Below, piece after piece: positions 44,190 to 55,362 of a stretch of DNA of 64,000 nucleotides (its first letter is position 1; every line of letters starts with the position of its first letter). The notes below the pieces were generated by a model. It had not been told where the DNA came from. It searched no databases and saw nothing but the letters and a program-made list of their open reading frames with translations. Origin of the DNA: Neurospora tetraspora (taxonomy: Eukaryota; Ascomycota; Sordariomycetes; Sordariales; Sordariaceae). The position numbers and the translations under genes were made by a program. The stretch lies in NCBI RefSeq assembly GCF_033439725.1, contig NW_026944383.1, positions 3,348,001 to 3,412,000 of the forward strand, written 5' to 3'.

Positions 44190-45923
44190 ATGAGCGCCTC
44201 ATCCACAGTCGCCCGTAGGGCCTTGGTCGTGAACCCATTTTTGGGTGCCGGTAAGAATTCGCCCAATCTCGCGCTTTTTGCGCCGTTGTCATTGGACGCT
44301 TGCTGATTTGAACCGCATTCACCAGGCAATGCTCTACCGAGGCAAGCTCTTCTAGCCGCGTCGACGCTTCTTGCGCGCAATTCGCGGCACATCATGCTTA
44401 ACAACCGAACTTCTGCCCTTGTTTTTCCCATCCGAACAATTACCACATCTGGAACTAGCACTCATGGATCGGGGCCGCCGGCCGGACCCCCGCCTGGCTT
44501 CAATGCGGAAGAAGCTAAGAAACCCCTTCCCAGAGAAGCCGCGACGCTTCCTGTTAAGAACAAAACCATCGCTGGCGAGGTGCAGGAGGTGACCAAGAAG
44601 ACGACTGAGGCCTTGGCCGGGACTGATGCGTCCCTAAGCCAACTTGCGGAACAGAAGCAAGCCGGCGCCGAAAAGAGCGAAGGAAAGAAGGAGGAGCCCA
44701 AATTGACCCTGAAACAAAAGATCAAGAAGGAGGCGCAACACTACTGGGATGGAACCAAGCTCCTGGCTGCCGAGGTCAAGATCAGCTCGCGGCTTGCGAT
44801 CAAGATGGCGGCAGGTTACGAACTGACTAGGCGAGAGAACCGCCAACTCCGGAGAACTGTCCAGGACTTGGGTCGCCTGGTTCCCTTTTCCATGTTCGTC
44901 ATTGTGCCGTTCGCCGAATTGCTTCTCCCTGTTGCGCTTAAGCTTTTCCCCAACATGCTTCCCAGCACCTACGAGGAACAGAAATCCAAGGACAAGAAGG
45001 CGTCTACGCTTCGGGCCACCCGGAAGGAGGTTAGCGACTTCCTTCGCAAGACTATGAAGGAGACCGGTCTCCCGTTGACGCAGGTTACGGCGCAAAAGGA
45101 GGAGTTCAGCAACTTCTTCCGCAAAGTCCGGTCTACCGGCGAGAAGCCGACTGCTCAGGATGTGATCAAGGTCTGCAAGATCTTCAAGGATGATCTGACC
45201 CTCGACAACCTGTCCAGGCCGCAGCTCGTGTCCATGTGCCGCTACCTGAACCTCAACACCTTCGGCACCGACATGATGCTTCGCTACCAGCTCCGCCACC
45301 GCATGAGGCAAATCAAGAGAGACGACCGTGCCATCAGCTACGAGGGCATTGAGACCTTGTCGGTTGCCGAACTTCAAGTCGCATGCGCCAGCCGTGGCAT
45401 CAAGAGCTACGGTGTGTCGCCTGCGAGGTTAAGAGAGGATCTCCAGACTTGGTTGGATCTTAGACTTCGCGAAGGTGTTCCTTCAACTTTGTTGGTGCTT
45501 AGCAACGCCTACATGTATGGCCAGACCGATGGTGAAGTTTCCAGCCAGATTGAGGCCCTAACAGGCGTTCTGTCCTCGATTCCCGAGGAGCTGTTCCACG
45601 AGATCGAGCTTGAGGTCCACAACGCCGAGGGCGCGGCCACGAACAAGCAACGTCTTGAGGTTCTTAAGGAGCAGCAAGAGCTGATCGACGAAGAGCTTCA
45701 GCAAGACCAGGAGAACCAGAAGACTGGCTTTGCTACGCCGAGAGATACGGAGGACATTGACGAGGAGCACGAGAGGCACATGCAGGCCAAGGCTGAGGGT
45801 ATCGAGAAGGCCCAAGTCAGCGAGGCGGTAGATGCCGAGCAGGAGGCCCTCACAGCAGCCCGGGTTGACCAAGTGGAGGAGCAGAAGTCAGAGAAGGTTG
45901 CAGAGAAGGTTGCCGAGAAGTAA
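44190..45923 (+). CDS. LETM1/Mdm38 family mitochondrial inner-membrane protein
   Basis: Two exons, 44190-44250 and 44326-45923, give 552 residues; the phase-1 intron of 75 bp joins NPFLGAG to NALPRQALLA. The N-terminus MSASSTVARRALVVNPF is a mitochondrial presequence type. The LETM1 domain begins near residue 160 (SSRLAIKMAAGYELTRREN) and contains the single membrane helix at about 206-226 (PFSMFVIVPFAELLLPVALK) and the words LSRPQLVSMCRYLNLNTFGT and LRYQLRHRMRQIKRDD. The C-terminus is acidic and coiled-coil-like, ending in a short repeat of EKVA. Yeast Mdm38 supports K+/H+ exchange and binds mitoribosomes at the inner membrane; the same role is inferred here. Confidence 0.94.
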
Positions 45924-47177
45924 ACAGAACATGAAACGAGGAAAGGTTTTGGGAGGAGTTTAAGCGTGTACCGGCAATGGTTAGAATTCCTTGCGACGTT
46001 CATGGGTCCTTGACATTCTCCTTTGTTGGATGTTTTGGTTTGCGGGTATTTAGCAACCCTACGGTTCGGGACGGTGTAGGCTTTGTATGGTTAGGCATAG
46101 AACAAGCACCGGCGAAACTGGACACCATGTATAGATCATGATATAACATATACTAGACACATGAACGCATCTCAATAAGTAGAAACAGCAAGCGATTGCA
46201 CCCCAGCTCTCAGTTCATCAGATGGCCGGCATTGTGATATGCGGATAGAGAGAAAATGTGGCACTGTAGAACCACCGTTACTTAAGTCTATGGTGGCGAG
46301 TAGGTGCGCTCAGGGCGCTTCAGGTAAAATAGCATATAACTTCAAGGGATGTCACCAACCTGTCAAAGATGCACACCTTGAGTACTCCAGATTCGGTATT
46401 TTCAAATCCATGGACAGATGAAAGAAGCAAGGGCGGCATCACCAAAACGGGCAGGCCCCGTAGATGTACCTGCCTCGCCGGCTTTCCTCTGGGTGATACC
46501 TTGTTGGCCTGCATTCGGGCGTCATGGCAAAATGCTTGCTGGGATGTTATACATCCAGGTATCAGCATCAACTCCAGCATTTTCGTTCTATGTGTCCATC
46601 GTCATGTATGTAGACTAGATTTAGGGAACAACTGTAAATTGAGCAAACCGAAATCATGATGCTCATCCCCCAGAGTTTACTATGCATTCTCACCTGACGG
46701 GTAGTCCTTGACACATCGCGATCCAGAGGCACCCCGGGTCATACTTGCTGCACTAACTGGGGATGGGGCGCCTCCAACTCAAGGTTGGCCTGCGCCTCCA
46801 AGAGCTCTTCCCCCCGCCATGCCATACGTCAATCCCACCGTCTGCGGAAGACAACCATACTTCTACTTTACACCAACACTCTGCGCTGACCGACGGACTC
46901 GAAAAGATTAGTTCTGAGCAATACATAAAGACATTACCCGAATCAAGTCTATGAAACGCGCATTTGATAATCAATATCTTCCTCTGCGCAATCTTCCAGT
47001 TGAATCGCATTCCATTCCCTGGCGACTCGCAATCACATTCCTACCTTCAGACGACCGTTCACTACCGGCCTGCAACCAAGCTGCCAAACCAGTTGCTTAA
47101 AGCAAAAGCCCAGCAGACAAGCGGGCATACATAGTGGCGCAGCGGCGTCGTCAACGTCTCGGTAAAAGGCCATCGAT
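45924..47177. other. Intergenic region
   Basis: About 1.25 kb between two rightward genes. Nothing recognisable; small open frames are not protein-like. Confidence 0.5.
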
Positions 47178-48794
47178 ATGGCGGTCATTGACCAGGACAA
47201 CTTCTCCAACATTTCATGGCATAGTGAGCAGAACGGAGGGACGGCAGCCTCGACCGCGCAAGCAGACCATCACGCGCCCAACAGCCCAGAGTACGCAAGA
47301 AGCGGACCAGACGACGGAAGGACTGGTGACAACGCCGCCGGTATGGAACACGACGAGCTCGATCACAGCGGCGGCGAGATCCTCGACTGCACTGTGTCCG
47401 ACCCGCACAAGGAGAACGATGGCACCAAAGATGCCTATGTATCTTATCTAATCACGACAAATGTACGTGCTATTTCTCTATACAACATGTTCGCCTTGGG
47501 ACACTGCCATCTTCAGTTCCCCCAAGCCAATCCTACTACTACCAAACTATGGGTTCCCACAAGGCTAACATATCAACTTCTGTCATTCGTATAGACCACT
47601 TTCCCTTCCTTCCAGAAACCCAAAACCACAGTACGACGACGGTTTACCGATTTCGTCTTCCTCTACAAGGTCCTATGCCGCGACTACCAAGCCTGCGCTG
47701 TCCCTCCGCTGCCGGACAAGCAGCGCATGGAATATGTGCGGGGCGACCGGTTCGGCACTGACTTCACCGCGAGGCGAGCATACTCGTTGCAGCGATTCCT
47801 GGCTCGCCTGGCTCTTCATCCGATATTGCGGAAAGCCGACATTCTCCATGCCTTCCTGGAGAGCCCCGACTGGAACGCTACCATGCGCAGCCGGTCGGTC
47901 CGGGGATCGCTAGCATCGCCCGGCGGCCTTGGTGATTCGACTCTCGGTGGAAGTGCTGCGGCGGGCGGCGGCGGCGGCGGTGTGTTTGATACGTTTGCGG
48001 ACAGCTTCATGAATGCATTCACAAAAGTGCACAAGCCCGACCGGCGGTTTATCGAAATCAAGGAGAAGAGCGACAAGCTGGATGAAGACCTGAATCACAT
48101 CGAAAAGGTGGTGGCGCGGGTGGCGCGCCGGGAAGCCGATATCGAGTCGGACCTCAAGGACCTAGCCGAGCAGTTCCAGAAGCTGATCACCTTGGAGCCC
48201 GGAACCGAGACGGCCGTGCGTGCCTTTGCCGCTTCGGTGGAGGACACGGCATCCGGACTCAAGAAACTCAAAGACCACACCGATCAGGACTACCTCGGCT
48301 CGCTACGGGATATGGTGGCATACAGCGGCGCCCTCAAGAACCTGCTCAAGGCGCGCGAGCAGAAGCAGCTCGACTACGAGCAGCTGACCGAGTACCTCAA
48401 CAAGAGCACGACGGACCGCGACATGCTGGCGTCAGGCCAGAGCTACGGCGCCGGCTCGGCGCTCATGAGCGGCGCAGGCGGCTTCATTCGGTCCAAAATC
48501 GAGGACGTCCGCGGCGTGGACCACGAGCAGGCGCGCCGCGACCGGCAGCGGAAGCTCGAGCTCCGTATCGAGGAGCTCACGCGCGAGGTGGAGGTGGCGC
48601 GCAACGAGTCGGAAAGCTTCGCGGAGCAGGTCAGCCGCGAGGTCGAGAGCTTCGACTGGATCAAGCGCGTCGAGTTCAAGCGCCAGTTCAGCGGGCTGGC
48701 GGACGCGCACATCGAGTTTTATGGCGAGGTCATGTCGGTATGGGAGCAGTACGTGATGGAGATGGAGAAGGAGGGGGTCGTCCTCCCGGCATAG
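47178..48794 (+). CDS. SNX4: Sorting nexin-4 (Snx4/Atg24)
   Basis: Two exons, 47178-47462 and 47595-48794, give 494 residues. The 132-bp intron lies inside the PX domain, phase 0, joining YLITTN to TTFPSFQKPK. The PX core has the phosphoinositide-binding start VRRRFTDFVFLYKVL and later RADILHAF-type residues (ours KADILHAFLESPDW). A Gly-rich insert follows (AAAGGGGGGVFDTF), then a BAR-type helical region from about 225: FIEIKEKSDKLDEDLNHIEK, LKKLKDHTDQDYLGSLRDMV and HIEFYGEVMSVWEQYV. Snx4 recycles SNAREs from endosomes and works in selective autophagy. After the TAG stop the same frame stays open for 86 more codons (see findings). Confidence 0.93.
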
Positions 48795-49055
48795 AAGGCT
48801 AGGGAGGCGACAGAAACCGACGAGGAGACTGCGACTGAGGAGGAGGAGACTGCGACTGAGGAGGAGGAGACTGCGACTGAGGAGGAGGAGTGGGCGGATA
48901 GTCATGAGTACCATCACCACGGCGACAACGACAGAGATCAGCAAGGTGTAGGTGCCGGTGCAGGTGAACAAGGCCCGAACTACGACGAAAGTTTATCACC
49001 ACCGAACTGGAATGATGTGGACTGGCATGTGGTGCCGAAACGCAACGACTCTTGA
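48795..49055 (+). other. In-frame open extension after the SNX4 stop
   Basis: Eighty-six sense codons follow the TAG at 48,792-48,794 before a TGA at 49,053-49,055. The first part is a 21-bp tandem repeat (about three copies) encoding TATEEEE. The rest reads as non-repetitive, tryptophan-containing sequence (EWADSHEYHHHGDND, SLSPPNWNDVDWHVV). Whether it is translated is unknown. Confidence 0.45.
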
Positions 49056-49676
49056 GCTCTGATTGATACAGGGCTTGGTTACGGGTGCTGAATAGACGTT
49101 CACATTCAAGTTTCGAAACCCGCACAGTTGGTCTCAGTCTCGGCCCTGGCTAGATACCTAGGTTCTCATCAAAGTCGACCGTAGGACTGACTGACTGGCG
49201 AGAAGGGGATGATGTGTATTTTTTCTAGTGAATAGCTGCTACGCAGGATCGATTGTGTATTGGCATTGCTATTAGTATGCTGCGATAGGACGAAGCAGAA
49301 ACATGATTAAGCTCATTGACGGTCCACGATGTTCAAGTGTGAGACACATGTCTGGTGGTTTTTGATTGCGGTAGCCTACGATTGCGGAAGCTGAATAAAC
49401 ATTGATCATAACCCATAGCAAGACACAAGCTTGGTGTTTCTGTGATTGTTCACTGTTCACAGTAACAATGTTCAAAAGAGGGCACACTTAAGCTCAGCAC
49501 GATACGAATTGCAAGCCAAAGACGCGCGAAGAAAAGAAGTAGTGCTCTATATACGCCATTGAAGTCTTTTTTCCTTTTTCAAAAACAACAGTAGAGGTAC
49601 GCCTAACTTTACTCGATGACTGTTGACATCATAAGATCCCCTCCCTATAACCATCACAGAAAGACAGAAAGACACT
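49056..49676. other. Convergent intergenic region
   Basis: About 620 bp between the SNX4 tail and the kexin 3' end. Nothing else seen. Confidence 0.45.
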
Positions 49677-52395
49677 TTATCGCCTCAATGGCCTCGAACC
49701 ATGCCCGTCATCATCGCTATCGCTCTCATCATCATCATCCCCCACAACATGATGTCCACTTTCATCATCACTATCCGATCTCAAAGCCCGCGTCTGTCTT
49801 CCACCAGCTCCAGCTCCAGCTCCAGAACCACTTCCACTCCCACTTGCGCCTTCACTACCGCTCCCACTCCCCCTACCAAGCTCATCTACTCGATCACGAT
49901 ACACCTCATCATCAACATCCTCATCATCGCTCCCGCCAGCAAACGCATCATACAATTCCCCCCCGCGCGTCCTCTTGCCTCCCGCCAGGCCACCGGCACC
50001 GCCAGCGCCGCGCTTCTCAGCGCTGCTGCCGCCGCCGCCGGCGAGACCCTCGGCCTCTTCCTCGTCGAGCAGCTCGAACTCGTAGTCGCCCCGCGGGTTG
50101 TTGCGGAGACGCTTGCGCCGGGCAAGCCAGAAGTAGACGGCCAGACTGATACAGAAGACGCCGATGAGGGCGGCGGAGCCGTAGACCCAGACCATGGTGG
50201 CGGCGGACTTGCCGAAGGTGGGCAGGAAGGAGGGCAGCCAGGTGCTGTTGGTGGGCGTGGTGGTTTCCGAGGTTTGTTCGTCGGAGGTGGGGGACGGATT
50301 GGAGGAGGCGTCGGTGGGAGTTGGCTTGGAGTTGACGGGGCGGTTCGGATGATCGGAGACGGTGGTGGGCTTGGTGTCGGTGGCGATGGGCTGCGGCGGT
50401 AAGGTGGTGGTGGTAGCGGGGAGGGTGGTAGTGGCGATGACGGCGTGGTCGTTGTCGTCTTCCTCGGTGGGCATCGGGAGTACCTTGGCCTTGGAGGCAT
50501 CCTTGCTCTCGCCCCAGAGCTTGAGGTGCCAGTCGGTGAAAACGCCCTCGTGACTGTTGACTTGGGTGTCTTTGACAATGATGGTCCAGTTACCGACGCC
50601 GGTTTCACCCCTGGTTATGTATATGTTAGCAAATATGGCCTCGGGAAAATTACAGTAACGCGTGCACTTACCAGTGAAGGACACTCATGAACGTCCAGTC
50701 GTCATAGCCAGCGTGGGCCTCATCGTTCTTCCGGCTGACCGAAAGATGGCTGACCAGCTTGTTGGGGCTGATGAGATCAACACTAAGGTCTCCTCGCCTG
50801 GTATGCGCGATGTTCATTGTAACCGTAATATGCTCCAGGCGCTCAAGGTTGGCCTCGTCCAGCATTGCCTGCGTAACTTCATAAGTGACAGCAACTCCCG
50901 TGTCTCCCTGGGGAATTGCTTTGTTGACGTGGATCCAAGGAGAGTAGAACCAGGCCTGAGGCTTCACCTTCTTCCAGGTCTTGGCTGCCTGAACAATGGC
51001 GTAGCTGTCTAGTTTGCCGTATCCATACATATGGCTGAATTGTTTGCCAATAGCAGTCGTCTGCCACTCGCCGCTGTCAAGGTTGATAGGAACAGCAGTG
51101 TTCACAGTAAGATGCTGCATATCTCTCCATGAGAGATCTGGGCGAACCTGCAGGACAAGAGCGAAGATACCAGCTGCGAGCGGAGCGGCAGCCGAGGTAC
51201 CACCGTGAGTATCAGAACAAGCATTCCCGACGTCAGTCGTGTGGATCGAATCACCACCGCCGCTGGAGTATGTCACGACCAGATTCGCGGAACACGATTC
51301 AGAGTAATAGGGATGGTCGCCGTTTCTGTCAACGGCTCCGACGGTAATGCTGTAGATGCTGTTGGTGTAGCCATCAAAATTGCAGTTGTCTCCGTTTCCA
51401 GCACCATTGCCGCTGGCGAAGACATAGATTGAGCCCAGCCCCCCACGGCCCTTCTGGACAGCATTGAGCATAGCCCTCTTGATCAGAATCCCGGGAGCGT
51501 CCATGCTCTGTCCGTCATCAGGGGGTCCCCAGGAGCACGAATAGATCTGATTGTGCTGAAAGTCGTAGTTCATAGCAACGGCTTCGTCAGAGTCAGATAT
51601 CAGCTTGGACAAGATACGCAAGCCGGCAATCCTGGAGTCATATGCTACTCCCACACCGCAGGCATTGTTTTTCCCGGCCGAAACTTCACCGGCGCAGCGA
51701 GTTCCGTGTTTGTCATCGCTCAATCGGGGCTTTGGATCAGGGACCTTGTCGTTGAAGTCCCATGACCCCTGGGCGTAATAGTTGTCCTTCAAGTCATCGG
51801 TTTCCATATCCAAGCCATCATCGACAATGGCGACGGTGGCGTTTTTTCCAGTGATGCCTTCGAGCCAAAGCCCGGTAACGTTCACGTCGTGTCCAGTCTG
51901 GACGGTGTTGAAAAGATGCCACTGCTCCTTGAATATGGGGTCTTTGATGCCCAAAGTCCCGATGACTTCGTTTTGCTTCTTGACTGCCCAGTCAACCCCT
52001 TGGTCAGAAAAGAGACCCCTTCTGGAAGGTCCTGCTGGTCGGGGGACCATGCGCTTCTCCCAAGGCTTCCGCAATATTTGCTTCTCTGAGAAGAGGACAC
52101 TATCCAGAACATGGGGCTCGTCGCCTAATGATCGTTTTCGGCGCCGGCGCTCCGTCAATTCTCTCTTGACAATATCATGTTCGGCTTTGCTCCCAACAAA
52201 TAGATGGTGATCCTGGAGTTCACCAAGTGGCCCCTCGTGAGACAAGCCTAGGCTCCTCGCGACCTCAGTAGGTGACGTTCGGCCGTCGAGATGGAGAACA
52301 TAGTAATCGTTCGAATCGAAGTCGCGGGGGAGGACGTTGGATGCTATAGCCAGAGCGGCCAAGCCCAGCGGCGTTGCGATGGCCGAGAGCTTCAT
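49677..52395 (-). CDS. KEX2: Kexin, Golgi prohormone-processing serine protease
   Basis: Two exons on the minus strand, 52395-50672 and 50610-49677, give 885 residues; the 61-bp intron is phase 2 and falls in the P domain, joining MSVLHW to GETGVGNW. A signal peptide (MKLSAIATPLGLAALAIAS) and a propeptide ending near the dibasic WEKR (residues 112-115) come first. The subtilisin-like domain carries Asp192 (AIVDDGLD), His230 (DDKHGTRCAGE), Asn330 (FASGNGAGNGDNC) and Ser401 (HGGTSAAAP). The P domain follows, then a Ser/Thr stalk, one membrane helix (VYGSAALIGVFCISLAVYFW) and a long acidic, Gly-rich cytosolic tail (about 135 residues) with YEFELLDEEE, likely sorting signals. It cleaves secretory precursors after Lys-Arg in the late Golgi. 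Confidence 0.96.
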
Positions 52396-55362
52396 AGCTG
52401 AGTTCGAGTAAAGGGCCTGGGGCGCCCCAAGATCGTTTTACTTTGCAGGGGATGCGCAAGGTTGAGTAGGTGAATGATGTTAAGAAGACGGCATCAGTTC
52501 ACGGCGACTAGAAGGGTCTGGAAGGTCGAATCGAAAGCTCGTCCCTTGCGAAAGGGCATCGAGGCTTTGTATGGAACTGGTTAAACAGCTATTGTATAAG
52601 CAACGGAAACAAGGAGGGAGAGGCACAGCATACAGAACTGAAGTCCACTTGCGACCACAGCGGCAGTCGGGAATCAGGTAGGCCCTCTAAAGCGATCGTG
52701 TACGGGCTGCAAATAGGAAGAAGGTGGTACAATGTTCCCCGTCTCACCAGAAACGGTCTAGGAAGATGGGTTGTTTTGAAGATGGAGGATTCACCTTGTG
52801 GAAGTTCAGTTCGGCAATCTGGCGATGTGGCCTAGAAAACCATCCCGCCACACCAACGCAGGGGCAATGCACACAGACGGGATGAGGTGCGCAAGTGAAA
52901 GACAGGCGGGGACCAGCTGGTACAGTTGCCAGGCGAAAGGAAGGACCCTGTATGAGGCGGCAGTTCAGGTGGGGGGCCTAGGCTTTAGGGGCTCCTTGTA
53001 AGGGGGTCCATGGGGCAGTGCATTCTTTGCCGTTACAAGATGTCGATTTACACAATAGAAACGTCTTTCTACCAATCACACCTTGTCATGTCGGAACGAT
53101 CACCGATATTTGCCTTTGCTCTGAAAGCAGGTGTTTGTTTGGGGATGAGAGCCAAAGCAGTTTTTGAGAGCCAAAGCAGTCAGGGATGGGGTTTTAGCTG
53201 TGTGCCATACTACAAATGTTCCATCTTCCGTCTCTCTTGTCTCCCAACCGACACCTCATTTCAGTTAGGTCCTCGGGAAAACTATAGTATACTTTGCACA
53301 TCTCAGCCTTCGGTTCCGACACACACAAGATGGCAACGACGACAGCATTCCCATCGCCGCCGCACCCAGTTCATCCATGGTGGTAGAGGCGATCTTCACG
53401 TTGCCTGCGGAGGACAACGTGGCTTCGAAACGTGTTTGTGTGACGAGGCGTTTGCATTTGGAGTTGGACCTTTCCGCTTTCTCACCTCAATAGGGATGAA
53501 GGGCTTCTGTGGTGATGTTCCCTTAGTACTCGGCGTTGTCAAAGAATCGAAGGGCTTCCCACCAACAGCTCACCGAACTCGGCCAAACAGCCATAGACAT
53601 CTCACAGCCGCATAAAGGGAGAAGAAGGCGAGATCTCCGTTATGAGCTGTATGCGAACTACCGTACTTCTTTGTTTCGCTTCTAGGAAGCAATCTTCTAG
53701 TAAGCAATGCGGCGCTTGTTGTATGGTAAAGTACTTCTGGTCTCCCAAGTATACGTCTCTTGAGCGTATCCAGTACATGTACTCTGACCACCACCCACAG
53801 GTCTGGTCTGCCTAGTTTCATGATTTATGGCTAGATGCTAAACGATATCTTGAGCAGGCAGTTAAATAGCAAAGTTCCTGTCGGGTCTATGAGTGACCAA
53901 TTCAGCCCTGCAGAATGAGGACAACGGAGAGGCACGACCTTCGACGCAGTCGTCGGAATTGATAAGAGATCTATCTGAGCTATCCCAGCGGACGTACAGA
54001 GTACGGACATTGATTGGCCATTGAGACGTTTCTTGTAAGCAGCAACGGCCCGCCATACCTCAACTACGCCTTGGACATTAGCGGATACAATGCCTCTGTC
54101 CCCGAGACAAATGTCGTCTGAAATTTGAACGACGTGCCAGCCACCGGCATTTTGGATTTCGTCATGTTGTTCTGGAGCACAGGACGGGAACTCTTGATGT
54201 TTAGGGCAACGGCCGCTCACTATCGGTTATCCATGCGCTGTGCGTCTCACCAGTCTTACCCCCTGACCTTGACGGCCAGCCTCTTCACCTTGCCCAAATA
54301 AGTCTAGCGGCACTTAAATCAAGGTCTGGCGGGTGGGATCTCCCGCCTTCTCGTTTCTCGGGACTGCCACTCCTGGTTAACTCGCTGCGACAAGGAAGCT
54401 CCAGTTTCAGTCCCCGCAAACCCAAACAACAGAAGTTGCAATCAAGGGGAGCTCAGGCTGAGCTTCATCTCAACTTCGCAAAGAACAGATGAACGTGTGC
54501 TTGGAGACCGGATGGCAGGCAATATTATTCCATCCAGAAGAATGGGATGGCAGACTGAAACGTGATTCGGTTTGCGCTGGAGGTTGGAGATTTCTATCCG
54601 ACTGCCCGATCCCGAATCTCGCCCTGCTGCAGCAAAAGGCACTGCATATGCAGCGAGCAACCATTCAGCTCAAGTCAATCGTCCAGGGCAGGGCATGGCA
54701 GGGCATGGCAGGGCATGGCATTGAGCAACCTGAGCCCATTTCACGACCGGCGCCAAATTGTAACTGGCTTGCCTGAACCTTAATAGCTGAGCTAGTACCT
54801 CAGTCCTGCCCTTGATCTACATGTTCGACGAGGTACAATATACACACACACTATCGCGAGAGCTTCCTTGGAACGAAATTCGCGCCTAAAAGTAACCTCG
54901 CCAGCTCCGCCCAAGCTCTGTCTAATCTGTCTCCTACAAATCCCCGGTCTCCCATACATACACTCGTCATCTCAATAAGGATTCCCGTCCTGACATTGAC
55001 ACTCAAGCTGATCTTTCCTTTGCTGTGTCACGACGTTCTTCGGTGGGGCCGTTGAAAGACATTGACAACTCCTGCGGCAGATCCAAGCTGCTGTAAAGAT
55101 CTTCTAGACGACTTCGACACACTACATACTGCTTACAGATCGGAGTGTACCTACATTGGACTGCCAGGGCCCATGTGTCTGCTCAACATTGGCTGCTAGT
55201 TATGGCTAGCTAGCTCGTGATAGTTACCAGCCTCCAGTCGTTCCCAGGCACCGAGGTCAGCCAGCCTCTGGTGTTAGATCAGCCTTCAGTCAGCTTACAG
55301 GGACCGTAACACACCATCAACTTTTCACGACTAGTCAAGAAACGAACAAGCAACACGTCAAA
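52396..55362. other. Long intergenic region
   Basis: About 3 kb between divergent genes. The longest frame (53,010-53,615, plus strand) has no domain, membrane or coding-like character. Three exact copies of GGGCATGGCA lie at 54,691-54,720, and a 15-bp word is duplicated near 53,148-53,180. The last several hundred bases are probably a long leader of the PhoD-like gene. Confidence 0.5.

Noticed and set aside
44634-45377. 247-codon minus-strand frame opposite LETM1
   Set aside because: Antisense shadow of a highly biased coding exon.
49701-50402. 233-codon plus-strand frame opposite the kexin tail
   Set aside because: Antisense shadow of the low-complexity cytosolic tail of kexin.
53010-53615. 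201-codon plus-strand frame between kexin and the PhoD-like gene
   Set aside because: Amino-acid composition looks random, no domain, signal or membrane segment; probably chance.
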